NCBI RefSeq assembly: GCF_035978755.1 | Contig: NZ_CP108415.1 | Coordinates: 294,857-358,856 of the forward strand | Direction: 5' to 3' | Length of the DNA: 64,000 nt | DNA from: Streptomyces sp. NBC_01298 | GTDB lineage: Bacteria; Actinomycetota; Actinomycetes; Streptomycetales; Streptomycetaceae | Shown here: positions 16,030 through 23,940 of the stretch, one piece after another | How positions within the stretch are numbered: the stretch's first letter is position 1 | Layout: every line of letters begins with the position of its first letter | Program-made: the position numbers and the translations under genes | The notes under the pieces: generated by a model | Database searches by the model: none | Seen by the model: the letters and a program-made list of their open reading frames with translations, nothing else | What the model was told of the DNA's origin: nothing

Positions 16030-16317
16030 ATGAGCACGCGTCGCATCGACTCGGAGGGCTACCACCACAGGGTCGCGGCATGGACGGTCGGGCAGCTGCG
16101 GGCGGCGTTGGCCGGCCTCCCGGATGACACGCTCGTGGCCGCGTCGATTCCGCACAGCCTGGGACCGCGCCCCAACGACCCGGCGGGAGCCGAAGACTCC
16201 GACTGGGTCGTCACGGATCTGGAAGAGGCGCCGTCGGCCTCCGAACCGCTCGTCCTGGTCCTTGACCGGCCCACGGGCCGCTACGTCTTCATCCACCGGG
16301 AGGAAGAGGGTGAGTAG
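16030..16317 (+). CDS. DUF6225-like protein (95 aa)
   Basis: Contains AAWTVGQLRAALAGLPDDTL near residues 16-36, the signature I associate with DUF6225, a short Streptomyces family of unknown function. ATG 16030 is preceded by GAGGGG. The C-terminus is a beta-like strand ending YVFIHREEEGE. A second member lies on the minus strand at 49600-49863. It sits between the relaxase operon and a PP2C phosphatase gene, without an obvious shared promoter. Confidence 0.78.
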   Translation: MSTRRIDSEGYHHRVAAWTVGQLRAALAGLPDDTLVAASIPHSLGPRPNDPAGAEDSDWVVTDLEEAPSASEPLVLVLDRPTGRYVFIHREEEGE

Positions 16318-16442
16318 CGCCGCCTCACACGTCCCACCAGCCCCAGTTTCGTGAAGTAGCACGTTCTTTGCCTCTCCAGTGCTCCCACCCGTACTCACAG
16401 CGGGGCCACTCCGGGCCCCGTGGAGGCGAAGGAGACACAGCG

Positions 16443-17162
16443 GTGACGAAGACGACCAACCCGACGGCGCCCACCGGGGCCGTGCTTGTGGGAGTGGCGC
16501 GGCGGCCGGGCACCGAGCCGCCGTATGCGGACGGTGCGGACTACCAGCGGCGAGGCGATCGTGTGACGGCCGCCGTCGTCGACAGCGCAGGCCACGGCAA
16601 GGAGGCCGTGCGCTACGCCGCGACCGTGCCCGCGGTCATCACGCAGATGGGCATGGTCCAAGGCGGCCTGGCCGGGCTGACCACCGCTGGGATGATGGCG
16701 CAGGCCCACGACACGGTGCCGCACACCAGCGCCGTGTACGTGAGCATGGAGCCGGACCGGACCACCGCCGTGTACTGGATCGGCGACGCGCGCGTCTACT
16801 CCGTCAACGACGGCACGGTCACCCTGGTGACCACCGACATGACCATGGCCAACTACCTGAGGACCCGGCGCGGCTTCGCCCCCGACCTCACCGCGGTCTA
16901 CGACGACTGCTCCCGGCTGGGCCTCGCACAGGCCGGCTGGGGAACCTGCAGCGTCGCGGAGATCCCGGAAGACCACCTGGTCCTGCTCGTCTCGGACGGC
17001 ATCCCCGACCACGTGGACGCGGCGGAGATGACGGAGCTGTGCCGTACGCACGCCGCCGATCCGCAGGCCCTGGCCAGCGCCCTGGTCGCGGCCGCCGCAC
17101 AGGACGCCGACGGCTACCGAGACGACTGCACCGTGATCGCGATGCGCCACCGCACCGCCTGA
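16443..17162 (+). CDS. PP2C-family serine/threonine phosphatase-like protein (239 aa)
   Basis: Single-domain PP2C/SpoIIE-like fold. Metal-ligand motif DSAGHG near residue 45 (variant of DGxGH), WIGDARVY near 117, VSDGIPD near 183 and the final DDCTVIA near 227 supply the expected acidic residues. It would dephosphorylate Ser/Thr-phosphoproteins in the cytoplasm. GTG 16443 has AAGGAGA upstream. It lacks sensor and membrane domains, so its regulator or substrate must be separate. A strong hairpin (17172-17198) separates it from the convergent next gene. Confidence 0.82.
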   Translation: MTKTTNPTAPTGAVLVGVARRPGTEPPYADGADYQRRGDRVTAAVVDSAGHGKEAVRYAATVPAVITQMGMVQGGLAGLTTAGMMAQAHDTVPHTSAVYVSMEPDRTTAVYWIGDARVYSVNDGTVTLVTTDMTMANYLRTRRGFAPDLTAVYDDCSRLGLAQAGWGTCSVAEIPEDHLVLLVSDGIPDHVDAAEMTELCRTHAADPQALASALVAAAAQDADGYRDDCTVIAMRHRTA

Positions 17163-17171
17163 CGCCGTCCG

Positions 17172-17198
17172 GACCGGCCGCTCCGGGCGGCCGGTCCC
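17172..17198. terminator. bidirectional hairpin terminator
   Basis: An 11-bp stem, GGACCGGCCGC (17172-17182) with GCGGCCGGTCC (17188-17198), and a short T-rich tail (CTTCT). It lies between convergent genes ending at 17162 and 17205. Confidence 0.78.
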
Positions 17199-17204
17199 TT
17201 CTGC

Positions 17205-17369
17205 TCAGAGGGTGCGCACCGACCGGAAGTCAATGGCCCGGCCGGTCTCGGCGAGCAGCTGCGCCGCGACCCGCTTGGCCTCCGCGGGCACGTCCCCTCG
17301 CTCCCGGATGAGGGACGCGTAGATCGGAGTGTCGCCGGATGCCCAGCGCGCCGGGTCGTACTGATGCAC
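17205..17369 (-). CDS. small hypothetical protein (54 aa)
   Basis: Short ORF starting GTG at 17369 with AAAGGGAG 5 nt upstream. Sequence begins VHQYDPARWASGDTPIYASL and continues as an amphipathic helix (VPAEAKRVAAQLLAETGRAI). High GC3, good ribosome binding site and a terminator at its end support real coding, although the length is small. Function unknown. Confidence 0.55.
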   Translation of the reverse strand: MHQYDPARWASGDTPIYASLIRERGDVPAEAKRVAAQLLAETGRAIDFRSVRTL

Positions 17370-17480
17370 GGCACTCCCTTTCACGACGGACCGGGTAGCG
17401 AGTGTAGGCGAGCAGAAGGCCAGGCGTAGGAGAACGGGAAGGAGGCCAACTACACGCAACAAGAGGTGGAGTTGCGCACA

Positions 17481-17512
17481 CCGGCATCCCGCCCGCTTGT
17501 CCGGGATGCCGG
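17481..17512. promoter_or_regulatory. large inverted repeat upstream of the 17574 gene
   Basis: CCGGCATCCCG (17481-17491) and CGGGATGCCGG (17502-17512), perfect 11-bp arms with a 10-nt spacer. It contains the TCCCG/CGGGA half sites of the paired-site family but with N10 spacing. Either an operator for the divergent gene pair or a leader hairpin. Confidence 0.45.
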
Positions 17513-17573
17513 TCTGCCCGGACCGGCGCCACCACGAAGCCCCTGTACCACTGACCCCTGGAGAGGACTGGCC

Positions 17574-17921
17574 ATGCCCGCCATCGGCCCCGGCTACAAC
17601 GACCCCGAGTACGACAACTACGACCCCGACTGGCGGCACCAGGAAACCCCGTTTCGGAGGTGGCTCCGCGAGCACCTCACCGCGGCCGGCACCGCGTGCG
17701 CGGCGGACATCGCAGCCAGCTACGCCCCTGCCAACCGCTACATCGGGCTCGACAGCGCCGACCTGGACACCCTCGCGATGCTTACCGGTACCACCATCGA
17801 CGACGTGGGCAGTGCTCACAAGGCCGACCTCGGCCACTGGGCGCGCGAGCAGCAGCTACGGGATCACCCCGACCTCGCCGTTCTCGACGCCGATCTGGAC
17901 CGCCTCCGCCACCGTTCCTGA
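17574..17921 (+). CDS. hypothetical small acidic protein (115 aa)
   Basis: 115 residues with an Asp/Tyr-rich N-terminus (GYNDPEYDNYDPDWRHQET) followed by helices. ATG 17574 has GGAGAGG upstream. The segment DSADLDTLAMLTGTTIDDVG resembles a small HTH or helix-hairpin but no family is recognised. Probably transcribed from a promoter near the inverted repeat at 17481-17512. Confidence 0.62.
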   Translation: MPAIGPGYNDPEYDNYDPDWRHQETPFRRWLREHLTAAGTACAADIAASYAPANRYIGLDSADLDTLAMLTGTTIDDVGSAHKADLGHWAREQQLRDHPDLAVLDADLDRLRHRS

Positions 17922-17984
17922 CCTGGAGAAGGAGGCGACCAATCTCGATGTGAATCCCTACCGCTGGCGGGGGGACGCACGAGG

Positions 17985-18632
17985 TCAGTCGAACTCCAGA
18001 CGGCGGCGTACGTCGGCGGCCTCCTGCTCTTTCAGGGCCGCGATGATCTGCGGGTGATCGGCGTCGAACGCAGCGAGCGCGTCACAAGCCTGTTCGTAGG
18101 CCGCCTCGTTCCCGGGCTGCTGCTCGCGGTAGTAGGCCCCCGGGTCGCCGCCCTCGTCGTCGTGGGCGCGAGCCCGCTGCTCCGAGTCAGTGTCGAGCGC
18201 GGCGGCCGCCGCGCTCACGAGCCGGGCGCGCCGCGCCATCAGGGTCTTGCCCTGCGGGGAGTGCAGGACGGCCGTGCGGGCGGCGTGCTCCCTTGTCCGC
18301 TCCGCTTGGTCCCGACGCCATTCGTCGAGCTGTTGCCCTTCGGCCGAGGCGTCGAAGGCGGCCTTGGCCGTCTCTCCCAGGGCGGTCAGCCGCGCGGCCT
18401 CCTCGGGCGTGAACCACAGCGGCTTCGGGAACGCGGGAATGAGATGTGTGCACCCGGCGGGCATGTCTTCTTCCGCAACGCCGCGCTGAGCGGCGTCCTC
18501 CAGCCAGCCACTGGCGATCCGCTGGCCGTCACCGTCGACGGCCTCGTAGCTGACCGCCCCGAAGACGGTGATTAGGGGAGTGACGTATGCGGTACGGCCG
18601 GCGTCGAGCGGCTTGCTGAACGTGGTGTCCAT
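17985..18632 (-). CDS. hypothetical protein, helical (215 aa)
   Basis: Unrecognised 215-residue acidic protein starting at ATG 18632. The first 80 residues are beta-like (TFSKPLDAGRTAYVTPLITV); the rest is an Ala/Glu/Arg-rich helical region that could form a coiled coil (TAKAAFDASAEGQQLDEWRR). No membrane helix or signal peptide. It is divergent from the RapZ-like gene at 18930. Function unknown. Confidence 0.68.
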   Translation of the reverse strand: MDTTFSKPLDAGRTAYVTPLITVFGAVSYEAVDGDGQRIASGWLEDAAQRGVAEEDMPAGCTHLIPAFPKPLWFTPEEAARLTALGETAKAAFDASAEGQQLDEWRRDQAERTREHAARTAVLHSPQGKTLMARRARLVSAAAAALDTDSEQRARAHDDEGGDPGAYYREQQPGNEAAYEQACDALAAFDADHPQIIAALKEQEAADVRRRLEFD

Positions 18633-18929
18633 GGGGGTCTCCGCGCAGGGTGGGTGACGATGTCAGCGATCCGGCCCTCTGCTCGCGGCAGAGGGCCCTG
18701 CTGGGCTGCGATCCTCACCCCGGCAGCCGTGCCGGGCCCTGGGCCCACCGAAGCCGTGGGCGTGCCACCCCGCCTACCGCGCGGGGGACGCGGTGCGTCG
18801 AGCACCGCAGCACCAATCGTACTCACGGCGCCCCCACGGGCGGCTCACGAGCTGGACTTGCCGCGCACATGAGGAAGAGGCAACAGGCAACTCCTTCCGC
18901 CCGGTCCGGCCCGGGCCAACGATGGAGGC

Positions 18930-19367
18930 ATGACCCGAAACCACACCGAGAACAACGGCCTTGTCCAGGTCGTCCTGCAGTCCGCGGGCACGCTCCACCC
19001 CGGCACAGTCGAACTCATCGGCGACGGCCTCTTCTTCGACATCGGCGGCCGCCTGCGCAACCCGCACCACGACCCGGCGATGCGCTACCGGACCGGCCTG
19101 GAGCCCGAAGTCCGCAGTCACGTCCTGACGACGCCCGGCGCGAACCGGGTGATCAACGAGATCATGGACACCACCAGGGCCGTCTTATACGGCTACGCCG
19201 AGCCACGCCGCCGTCTGGTGAAAGTGACGGTCGCCTGCAGGGGTGGCAGGCACCGCTCCGTGGCGATCGCCGAACAGGTTGCCGAATACCTGCGTGCCGA
19301 GGACGACATCTGCGTGGAAGTCGAGCACCCCCACGTCAGCCTTCCGGTCGTGGAGAACCAGCCGTAA
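18930..19367 (+). CDS. stand-alone RapZ C-terminal-domain-like protein with TTA codon (145 aa)
   Basis: Matches the C-terminal half of RapZ/YvcJ: an FFDIGGRLRNPHHDPAMRY block (RapZ has DxRFLxNPH...) and ACRGGRHRSVAIAEQVAEYL, the GGRHRS loop proposed to bind a phosphorylated ligand. The N-terminal P-loop kinase domain is absent. RapZ C-domains bind RNA or glucosamine-6-phosphate in other bacteria; here the role is unknown. The Leu at residue 86 is encoded by TTA (19185-19187), a codon rare in Streptomyces that makes translation depend on the bldA tRNA. ATG 18930 has GGAGG-like sequence directly upstream. Confidence 0.75.
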   Translation: MTRNHTENNGLVQVVLQSAGTLHPGTVELIGDGLFFDIGGRLRNPHHDPAMRYRTGLEPEVRSHVLTTPGANRVINEIMDTTRAVLYGYAEPRRRLVKVTVACRGGRHRSVAIAEQVAEYLRAEDDICVEVEHPHVSLPVVENQP

Positions 19368-19755
19368 TCCCCGCGCGAGCAGCAGACCCGCGCGGACCGT
19401 ACAGAAGAACCTGGCCCGGTCCTTCATGAACAGCGTCTGCCCGGCGTGTGCGTGAACTGCGCCCAGGCACAGGCGAAGGCCCCCGGCGCTCCTCGGCCGA
19501 GGGCCGTTCGCCTGCCCCGCCCGGAGCCGACGGCCTCGCGGTCAGCCCGTGCGGCACGTGCTGTTTGTGCGAGCGGTGCGTCCTCTTGCCCGTCGTGCAC
19601 CGGGTCCTTGCCGCCTGGTGGGACGCACCCTGAAAGAGCTGACTCACCGCTTGGGAACACACCCCCACGGGGAGAAAACCTGTGGCCTCAACGGCATGCA
19701 GGTGGCACATAGTGGTCCTCGAACTCACCATCGAGCAGCGAGAACGGACAGCCGC
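19368..19755. other. 388-bp gap without a convincing gene
   Basis: Short + strand ORFs here have poor codon bias. Two weak half-site pairs, TGCCG-N5-TGGGA (19609-19623) and ACTCA-N5-TGGGA (19642-19656), are 33 bp apart. The segment around 19640-19690 is less GC-rich and may hold the promoter for the next gene. Confidence 0.3.
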
Positions 19756-20328
19756 GTGACGACCGCCAACAGCGAATCCTCCACCACCGTGCGCATCCCC
19801 GGGCGGGGATGGACGGTCCGGCTCACCGGCCATACCGACCGCTCGGCAACCGTGACCTGCACCGCGACCTGCCGGATGCCGGCCCGCTCTCGCGACCTGG
19901 CGACCCTGCGCCGCTTCGCCGCCCAGCACGCGGCCGCTCACGCCAAGGCGGCCACTGTCCGTCCGAACGCCTCCTGTCACTGCCGCTCCCAGCGCTGCGA
20001 CGCGCACGCCGCACACAAGGTGCACTGCGCCGGCTCCGTCGTGATGGTCCTGCGCCACGACCCCAGTGTCGGGCAGGTCTGGATCGTCGAGGAAGTCTGC
20101 GAGAGCTGCGCACCGCTGATCCCGCACGCCCGCATCCTTGCCCGCGCCACCGCTCCCGCCCGGCCCGCAACGGTCAAGCCCGCCGCGCAGGTCCCCGCTG
20201 CGGGCCGGCCGGACGTGATGGGCCTGTTCTCCTCTGCCGGTGCCGTCGCCGACTCCGGCCGCGATGCAGTGCGGCCGTCCCGAAGCGGCGCGGGTAGTCC
20301 CCGCCGCAGTCCCCGCCAGGGCCGCTGA
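19756..20328 (+). CDS. cysteine-containing hypothetical protein (190 aa)
   Basis: 190 residues. GTG 19756 is chosen because the N-terminal sequence VTTANSESSTTVRIPGRGW begins cleanly there; the ribosome binding site is weak (GAGAACGGA). The middle has SCHCRSQRCDAHAAHKVHCA and VEEVCESCAPL, seven Cys plus His that could bind one or two zinc ions. The C-terminus is Ala/Pro/Arg-rich and probably unstructured. It resembles actinobacterial small zinc-ribbon orphans; exact family not recognised. Confidence 0.6.
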   Translation: MTTANSESSTTVRIPGRGWTVRLTGHTDRSATVTCTATCRMPARSRDLATLRRFAAQHAAAHAKAATVRPNASCHCRSQRCDAHAAHKVHCAGSVVMVLRHDPSVGQVWIVEEVCESCAPLIPHARILARATAPARPATVKPAAQVPAAGRPDVMGLFSSAGAVADSGRDAVRPSRSGAGSPRRSPRQGR

Positions 20329-20341
20329 ACGCGGGCAGGTG

Positions 20342-21082
20342 TCAGACGGCGACGTCGGCCAGGTCGGCGGACGCCACGATGACCGCCTGGGTGAACTGCC
20401 GGGTGGCCATCAAGCAGGTTTCCGCCGCCGCGCTCGGATCGGTCGGATTCTGCAGCCCGCGCAGGATCATCAGCCCGGCCAGGACAGCGGTATCGACCGC
20501 ATCGTCGAGGATCTGCCCCACCGTGAACTCACCCGTGGAAGTCGCTGCCTTCACCAGACCGATCGCGGCTTCGGGATCGTCCAAGAACGAGGCGAGGAAG
20601 TCCGCGCTGATCGCGGGGAGCGCCATGGCGGCTGACTGCGAGGCGGTCGGAAGCGCGATCGCGCCCGGTCCGGGAAGGTCGTCTTCGACCGGGCCGAGTA
20701 CCGCATCGACGAGGACCTGATCGGCTTCGGCGGCCGCGCACCGGGCCTCGAAGGTGCGCTGCCCCTCCGTCTCCTCCCGGGCCACGGCGTCCGGCCAGCG
20801 CGCGGCATCTTCCTGCCTGGCGGCATCCAGCCGGGGGCCGGCGGCCGCGCCGAGCACGACGATCGGCAGCAGGTTGAAAGGCACGTCGCCCTGCTCCGGT
20901 GCGGCGTTGGCGATGGGCCTGTACACCGTGCCGGCGGCGTTGGCGCAGTCGCCGATCAGTTCGGCGAGGGTGGCGATCAGTCGCGCGTGCCGTCGGCGGC
21001 GCGCGGGTGTCTCGAGCGGGTGGGGTGCAGTCACCTCAGCACTATCGCGGGTACGGCCCCTGCCTGTCGCAGTTCTGCCCAT
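20342..21082 (-). CDS. hypothetical helical protein (246 aa)
   Basis: Ends convergently with the preceding gene (gap 13 nt). ATG at 21082 is adopted; GTG at 21034 is an alternative and upstream codons to 21265 pass through the palindrome region. Predominantly Ala-rich helices (RLIATLAELIGDCANAAGTV; LASFLDDPEAAIGLVKAATS). No transmembrane or catalytic motif recognised. It shares a divergent promoter region, with two TCCCG-N5-CGGGA sites, with the gene at 21331. Confidence 0.58.
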   Translation of the reverse strand: MGRTATGRGRTRDSAEVTAPHPLETPARRRRHARLIATLAELIGDCANAAGTVYRPIANAAPEQGDVPFNLLPIVVLGAAAGPRLDAARQEDAARWPDAVAREETEGQRTFEARCAAAEADQVLVDAVLGPVEDDLPGPGAIALPTASQSAAMALPAISADFLASFLDDPEAAIGLVKAATSTGEFTVGQILDDAVDTAVLAGLMILRGLQNPTDPSAAAETCLMATRQFTQAVIVASADLADVAV

Positions 21083-21166
21083 GTTCACCGGGGCGGCGCC
21101 CTCGCGGTTACCGGGCAACCGGCTGGGCGAGCAGGCCTTCGTCAGTGTGGGGCCACGGCGGGTGCG

Positions 21167-21223
21167 TCCCGCCCGGCGGGACGGATCCGCCAATACCGCG
21201 TCGGGTGCTCCCGCCGGACGGGA
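21167..21223. promoter_or_regulatory. paired palindromes TCCCG-N5-CGGGA, 42 bp apart (pair A)
   Basis: Exact sites at 21167-21181 (TCCCG-CCCGG-CGGGA) and 21209-21223 (TCCCG-CCGGA-CGGGA); start-to-start distance 42 bp, four helical turns. They lie between the divergent genes at 20342-21082 and 21331. Likely operators for a dimeric regulator or partition-type protein. Confidence 0.6.
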
Positions 21224-21330
21224 GAACCCGGCTGGAGTGCGCAGGGCGTTGATGATCGCGGGCATGCTGCGGCCAGCCGCCCGTTCCCGGACCCGCGCGG
21301 CGCCCCCACCGCCGAGCAGAAAGTCCCTCG

Positions 21331-22899
21331 ATGAGCGAGCCCACCTCCCCCCTGCCCGAGGACCTGTCCTCTCTCCTGGCCGCCGCCGGACCCGATGCCG
21401 TCGCTCTGGTCGAGACCGACACCGGTCTCGACCTGGTCACCTGGGAGGAAGCACCGGCACCCGTGGTGGGGGAGACCGGCCTGCTCCGTACGCGGTCGAC
21501 GGGGGAGGGCGTATCCGTTCTGCAGGTCTGCCAGGGGCGGCGCGAGGCTCTGCTGAGGTGGCTGGAGCTGGACGACGGAGAGGGGCAACTGGCCCTGGTC
21601 ACCACCGGGCAGGCCCCGGCCGAGCACACGCCCGGCGAGTTGGCGGCCCGCCTGCTGCGGGATTCCGCGTCCGGCGACGCCGAGCTCCTTCAGGCGATCA
21701 GCCGCTGGTTCTCGCGCCGCTTCGCCCCGGGGCCGCAGAGCATGGAGGCGGGATGGGCGGCCGCGGCCGCCGCCTGGACCTGCCACATGCGCGCGCTGGC
21801 CGATGTCCCCCTGACCGCTGTGCTCTCCGCCGCCCGCGAGCTCGCGGGCGACGACGGCCCGGCCACGGACGAGCTCATCGTGCGCACCAGCCTGAAGCTC
21901 GCGGACCTGATCGACCGGATGCACGCACCGCACCGCACCCGCGCCGACCTGGTCGCGGACTGGAGGACCATCCAGCCCCTGGCTGCGGCCGTCCCCGCTT
22001 TGAGGGCGGGAGCGGACTGGCTGCTCGACCAGATCGCGCTGCGCGACGCCCCCGCGCAGCAGCTGCGCGCCGTCCTCGAGCCCGACATCAGCGATCACCT
22101 TCGCGACCTCCGGATAGCCGGCGGCCCCCTCCACGCTCCCGGCCCGGCTCTCGACGCGGCCCGCACCGCCCAGCTGGCGCAGGCCCGTCAGACCGTCCGC
22201 TCCTACACCGCCGCCTTCTACTCCGGACGCACCGAGGAAGCGGATCTGCTGCGCAACGTGTTTCCCGCGCCCGCCCGTTCGCTGGAGGCCAGCGCACCGG
22301 CACAGGCATGGCGGCAGGTCTCGCTCACCGCCCGTCACGCCCTGGAAGCGGTCTCGACGCGCCGCGCCGCGGCGACGGCCGAGGACGACACGGCGTACTT
22401 CGCCGACCCGGAGCGGCTGCATGCCGAGTCCGTCTACCTGACCGCGTGGCAGGGCCGGATCGACATGGTCCACGATGCATTGGGCCGCCTGGCCGCCCCC
22501 CTATCCGTTCCCCACGAGGTGCCAGGAGACCTGCGTGAGATCGCGCTCCAGGTGCCCGCGCGGCGTCTGGCCGATGCTTTCGGAACCCACGAGCGGGCGC
22601 TGACGGCTCTGGACGGGCAGATCAGCTATCTGCAGCAGGAGCCCATCCCGGCGCACCGGCGGAAGGCGACCCCCGGCGAGCTTGCCCTCCTGACAGCAGT
22701 GCGGGACACCGTCGTCCCTCATCTGCCCGTGGGGGAGAGTCTCAAGGCCGGGCTGGACGAGGACGCGATCCGGCGGCGGGTGGAGCAGATCATGGCCGCC
22801 ACTGCGGCACCGGCCACAGGGCAGGTGCTGCTGCCGTCTGTCCTCCACGACCACGGCCTGAATCTGCAGCAGTCCGGCCCGCTCGGTATGCAGCCGTGA
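21331..22899 (+). CDS. hypothetical protein (522 aa)
   Basis: Unrecognised 522-residue soluble, mostly helical protein. ATG 21331. The first 120 residues are acidic and beta/alpha mixed (DAVALVETDTGLDLVTWEEA); the rest is long Ala-rich helices without coiled-coil periodicity that I can see. No P-loop, HTH or membrane segment. A small membrane-protein gene overlaps its stop by 4 nt, so the two are translationally coupled and may act together at the membrane. Confidence 0.7.
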   Translation: MSEPTSPLPEDLSSLLAAAGPDAVALVETDTGLDLVTWEEAPAPVVGETGLLRTRSTGEGVSVLQVCQGRREALLRWLELDDGEGQLALVTTGQAPAEHTPGELAARLLRDSASGDAELLQAISRWFSRRFAPGPQSMEAGWAAAAAAWTCHMRALADVPLTAVLSAARELAGDDGPATDELIVRTSLKLADLIDRMHAPHRTRADLVADWRTIQPLAAAVPALRAGADWLLDQIALRDAPAQQLRAVLEPDISDHLRDLRIAGGPLHAPGPALDAARTAQLAQARQTVRSYTAAFYSGRTEEADLLRNVFPAPARSLEASAPAQAWRQVSLTARHALEAVSTRRAAATAEDDTAYFADPERLHAESVYLTAWQGRIDMVHDALGRLAAPLSVPHEVPGDLREIALQVPARRLADAFGTHERALTALDGQISYLQQEPIPAHRRKATPGELALLTAVRDTVVPHLPVGESLKAGLDEDAIRRRVEQIMAATAAPATGQVLLPSVLHDHGLNLQQSGPLGMQP

Positions 22900-23276
22900 C
22901 CCGCGTCCTCACCCTGCTGGTGGCGCCGTTGGTCCGGCGCGGTCTGCCCCGCCTTGCCCTGGCCGTCATGGCACTGGCGGGGTCCGCGGCCGCGCTGTCG
23001 GCCTCGGCAGCCGTGGTGGCGGCAGGCCGGGGCCTGGTGGCCGTACGGCCCGACACAGGCAACGGCGGTACGGCGGCCGTTCTTCTCGGGCTGCTGACCG
23101 TGGCCACCGTGGCGGCCGCGCTGCTGGCCATGGCAGGGAAGGCGGGACTGGCCGTGTTCGCCGTGCTCACCCCGTGCGCCGCCTGCTTCGATCTCGCGGC
23201 CCGGCACCGGACCGGGCCCCGCCGCCTGGTACCTGCTCAGCCGGTCAAGCGGCAAGTCCCGCGCGGCGGGCCCTGA
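22896..23276 (+). CDS. small multi-pass membrane protein (126 aa)
   Basis: GTG 22896 overlaps the preceding stop (GTGA), implying coupled translation. Three hydrophobic segments at about 17-45, 58-80 and 84-98; short basic tail (RLVPAQPVKRQVPRGGP). No family recognised. The 3' end overlaps the convergent Nudix gene by 32 nt (23245-23276), so the tail of one of the two may be mis-assigned or the genes truly overlap. Confidence 0.62.
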   Translation: MTRVLTLLVAPLVRRGLPRLALAVMALAGSAAALSASAAVVAAGRGLVAVRPDTGNGGTAAVLLGLLTVATVAAALLAMAGKAGLAVFAVLTPCAACFDLAARHRTGPRRLVPAQPVKRQVPRGGP

Positions 23277-23940
23277 AAAGCGCGGCGATGGTGAAGGCGT
23301 CCGTGATCCGGCCGCTTTCTGCCATCTGTTCGGCCTCCGCGAAGGAGACGGTCCGCGCGCGACGGACCCCTTCACCGCTCTCCAGGTCGCCGACCGCGTC
23401 GATCCGCGCGGCGTACAGCTCGACCTCGCTGGCGAGAATCCCGGTGTCGGGATGGAGGGTTCCCAGGCTGATCAGCTCACGTGGCGAGGCGCCGACTTCT
23501 TCCTGGAGCTCCTTGGCGGCGTTCTCCTCGCCGTCGAGGCCGGGACTGCCGCCGCCGCGGGGGATCTCCCAGTGCCAGGACCGGGTGGCATGCCGGAAGT
23601 GCTCGATGAGCACCACCTTCCCCTCGTCCAGCACCGGCAGCACGGCCACTGCGGGGTCGGTATGGGGCGCAAGCATGCGCAGGTAGCGGCCCGGCGTTCC
23701 GTCGGGGAAGACGACCGGGTCCTGCAGCAGGATCCACCACTGGTCGCGGTAGACGACCTGCCCCTCGGTCATCGGCCAGTGCACGATGCTGATGCCTCCC
23801 TCGCCGGGCGGGGTGAGGAACCAGCTCGGCCGGGTGTCGCGCAGGTGCGCGTAGGCGGACTCCGGGGTGTGGTCCATCATGTCCCCGACCTTGACCGACA
23901 GGGCGAGCAAGGAAGCGGGAAGCGGCACGGCAGGCGTCAC
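23245..23940 (-). CDS. Nudix hydrolase (231 aa)
   Basis: Nudix box at about residues 145-165: GLDGEENAAKELQEEVGA, close to Gx5Ex7REUxEExGU with Lys for Arg. Flanking RYLRMLAPHTDPAVAVLPVL and WHWEIPRGG fit ADP-ribose pyrophosphatase-type enzymes that cleave nucleoside diphosphate sugars. GTG 23940 overlaps the stop of the PLP enzyme gene by 4 nt (GTGA), so the two form one operon. An N-terminal ~90-residue part precedes the usual Nudix fold. Substrate unknown. Confidence 0.82.
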   Translation of the reverse strand: MTPAVPLPASLLALSVKVGDMMDHTPESAYAHLRDTRPSWFLTPPGEGGISIVHWPMTEGQVVYRDQWWILLQDPVVFPDGTPGRYLRMLAPHTDPAVAVLPVLDEGKVVLIEHFRHATRSWHWEIPRGGGSPGLDGEENAAKELQEEVGASPRELISLGTLHPDTGILASEVELYAARIDAVGDLESGEGVRRARTVSFAEAEQMAESGRITDAFTIAALFRARRAGLAA

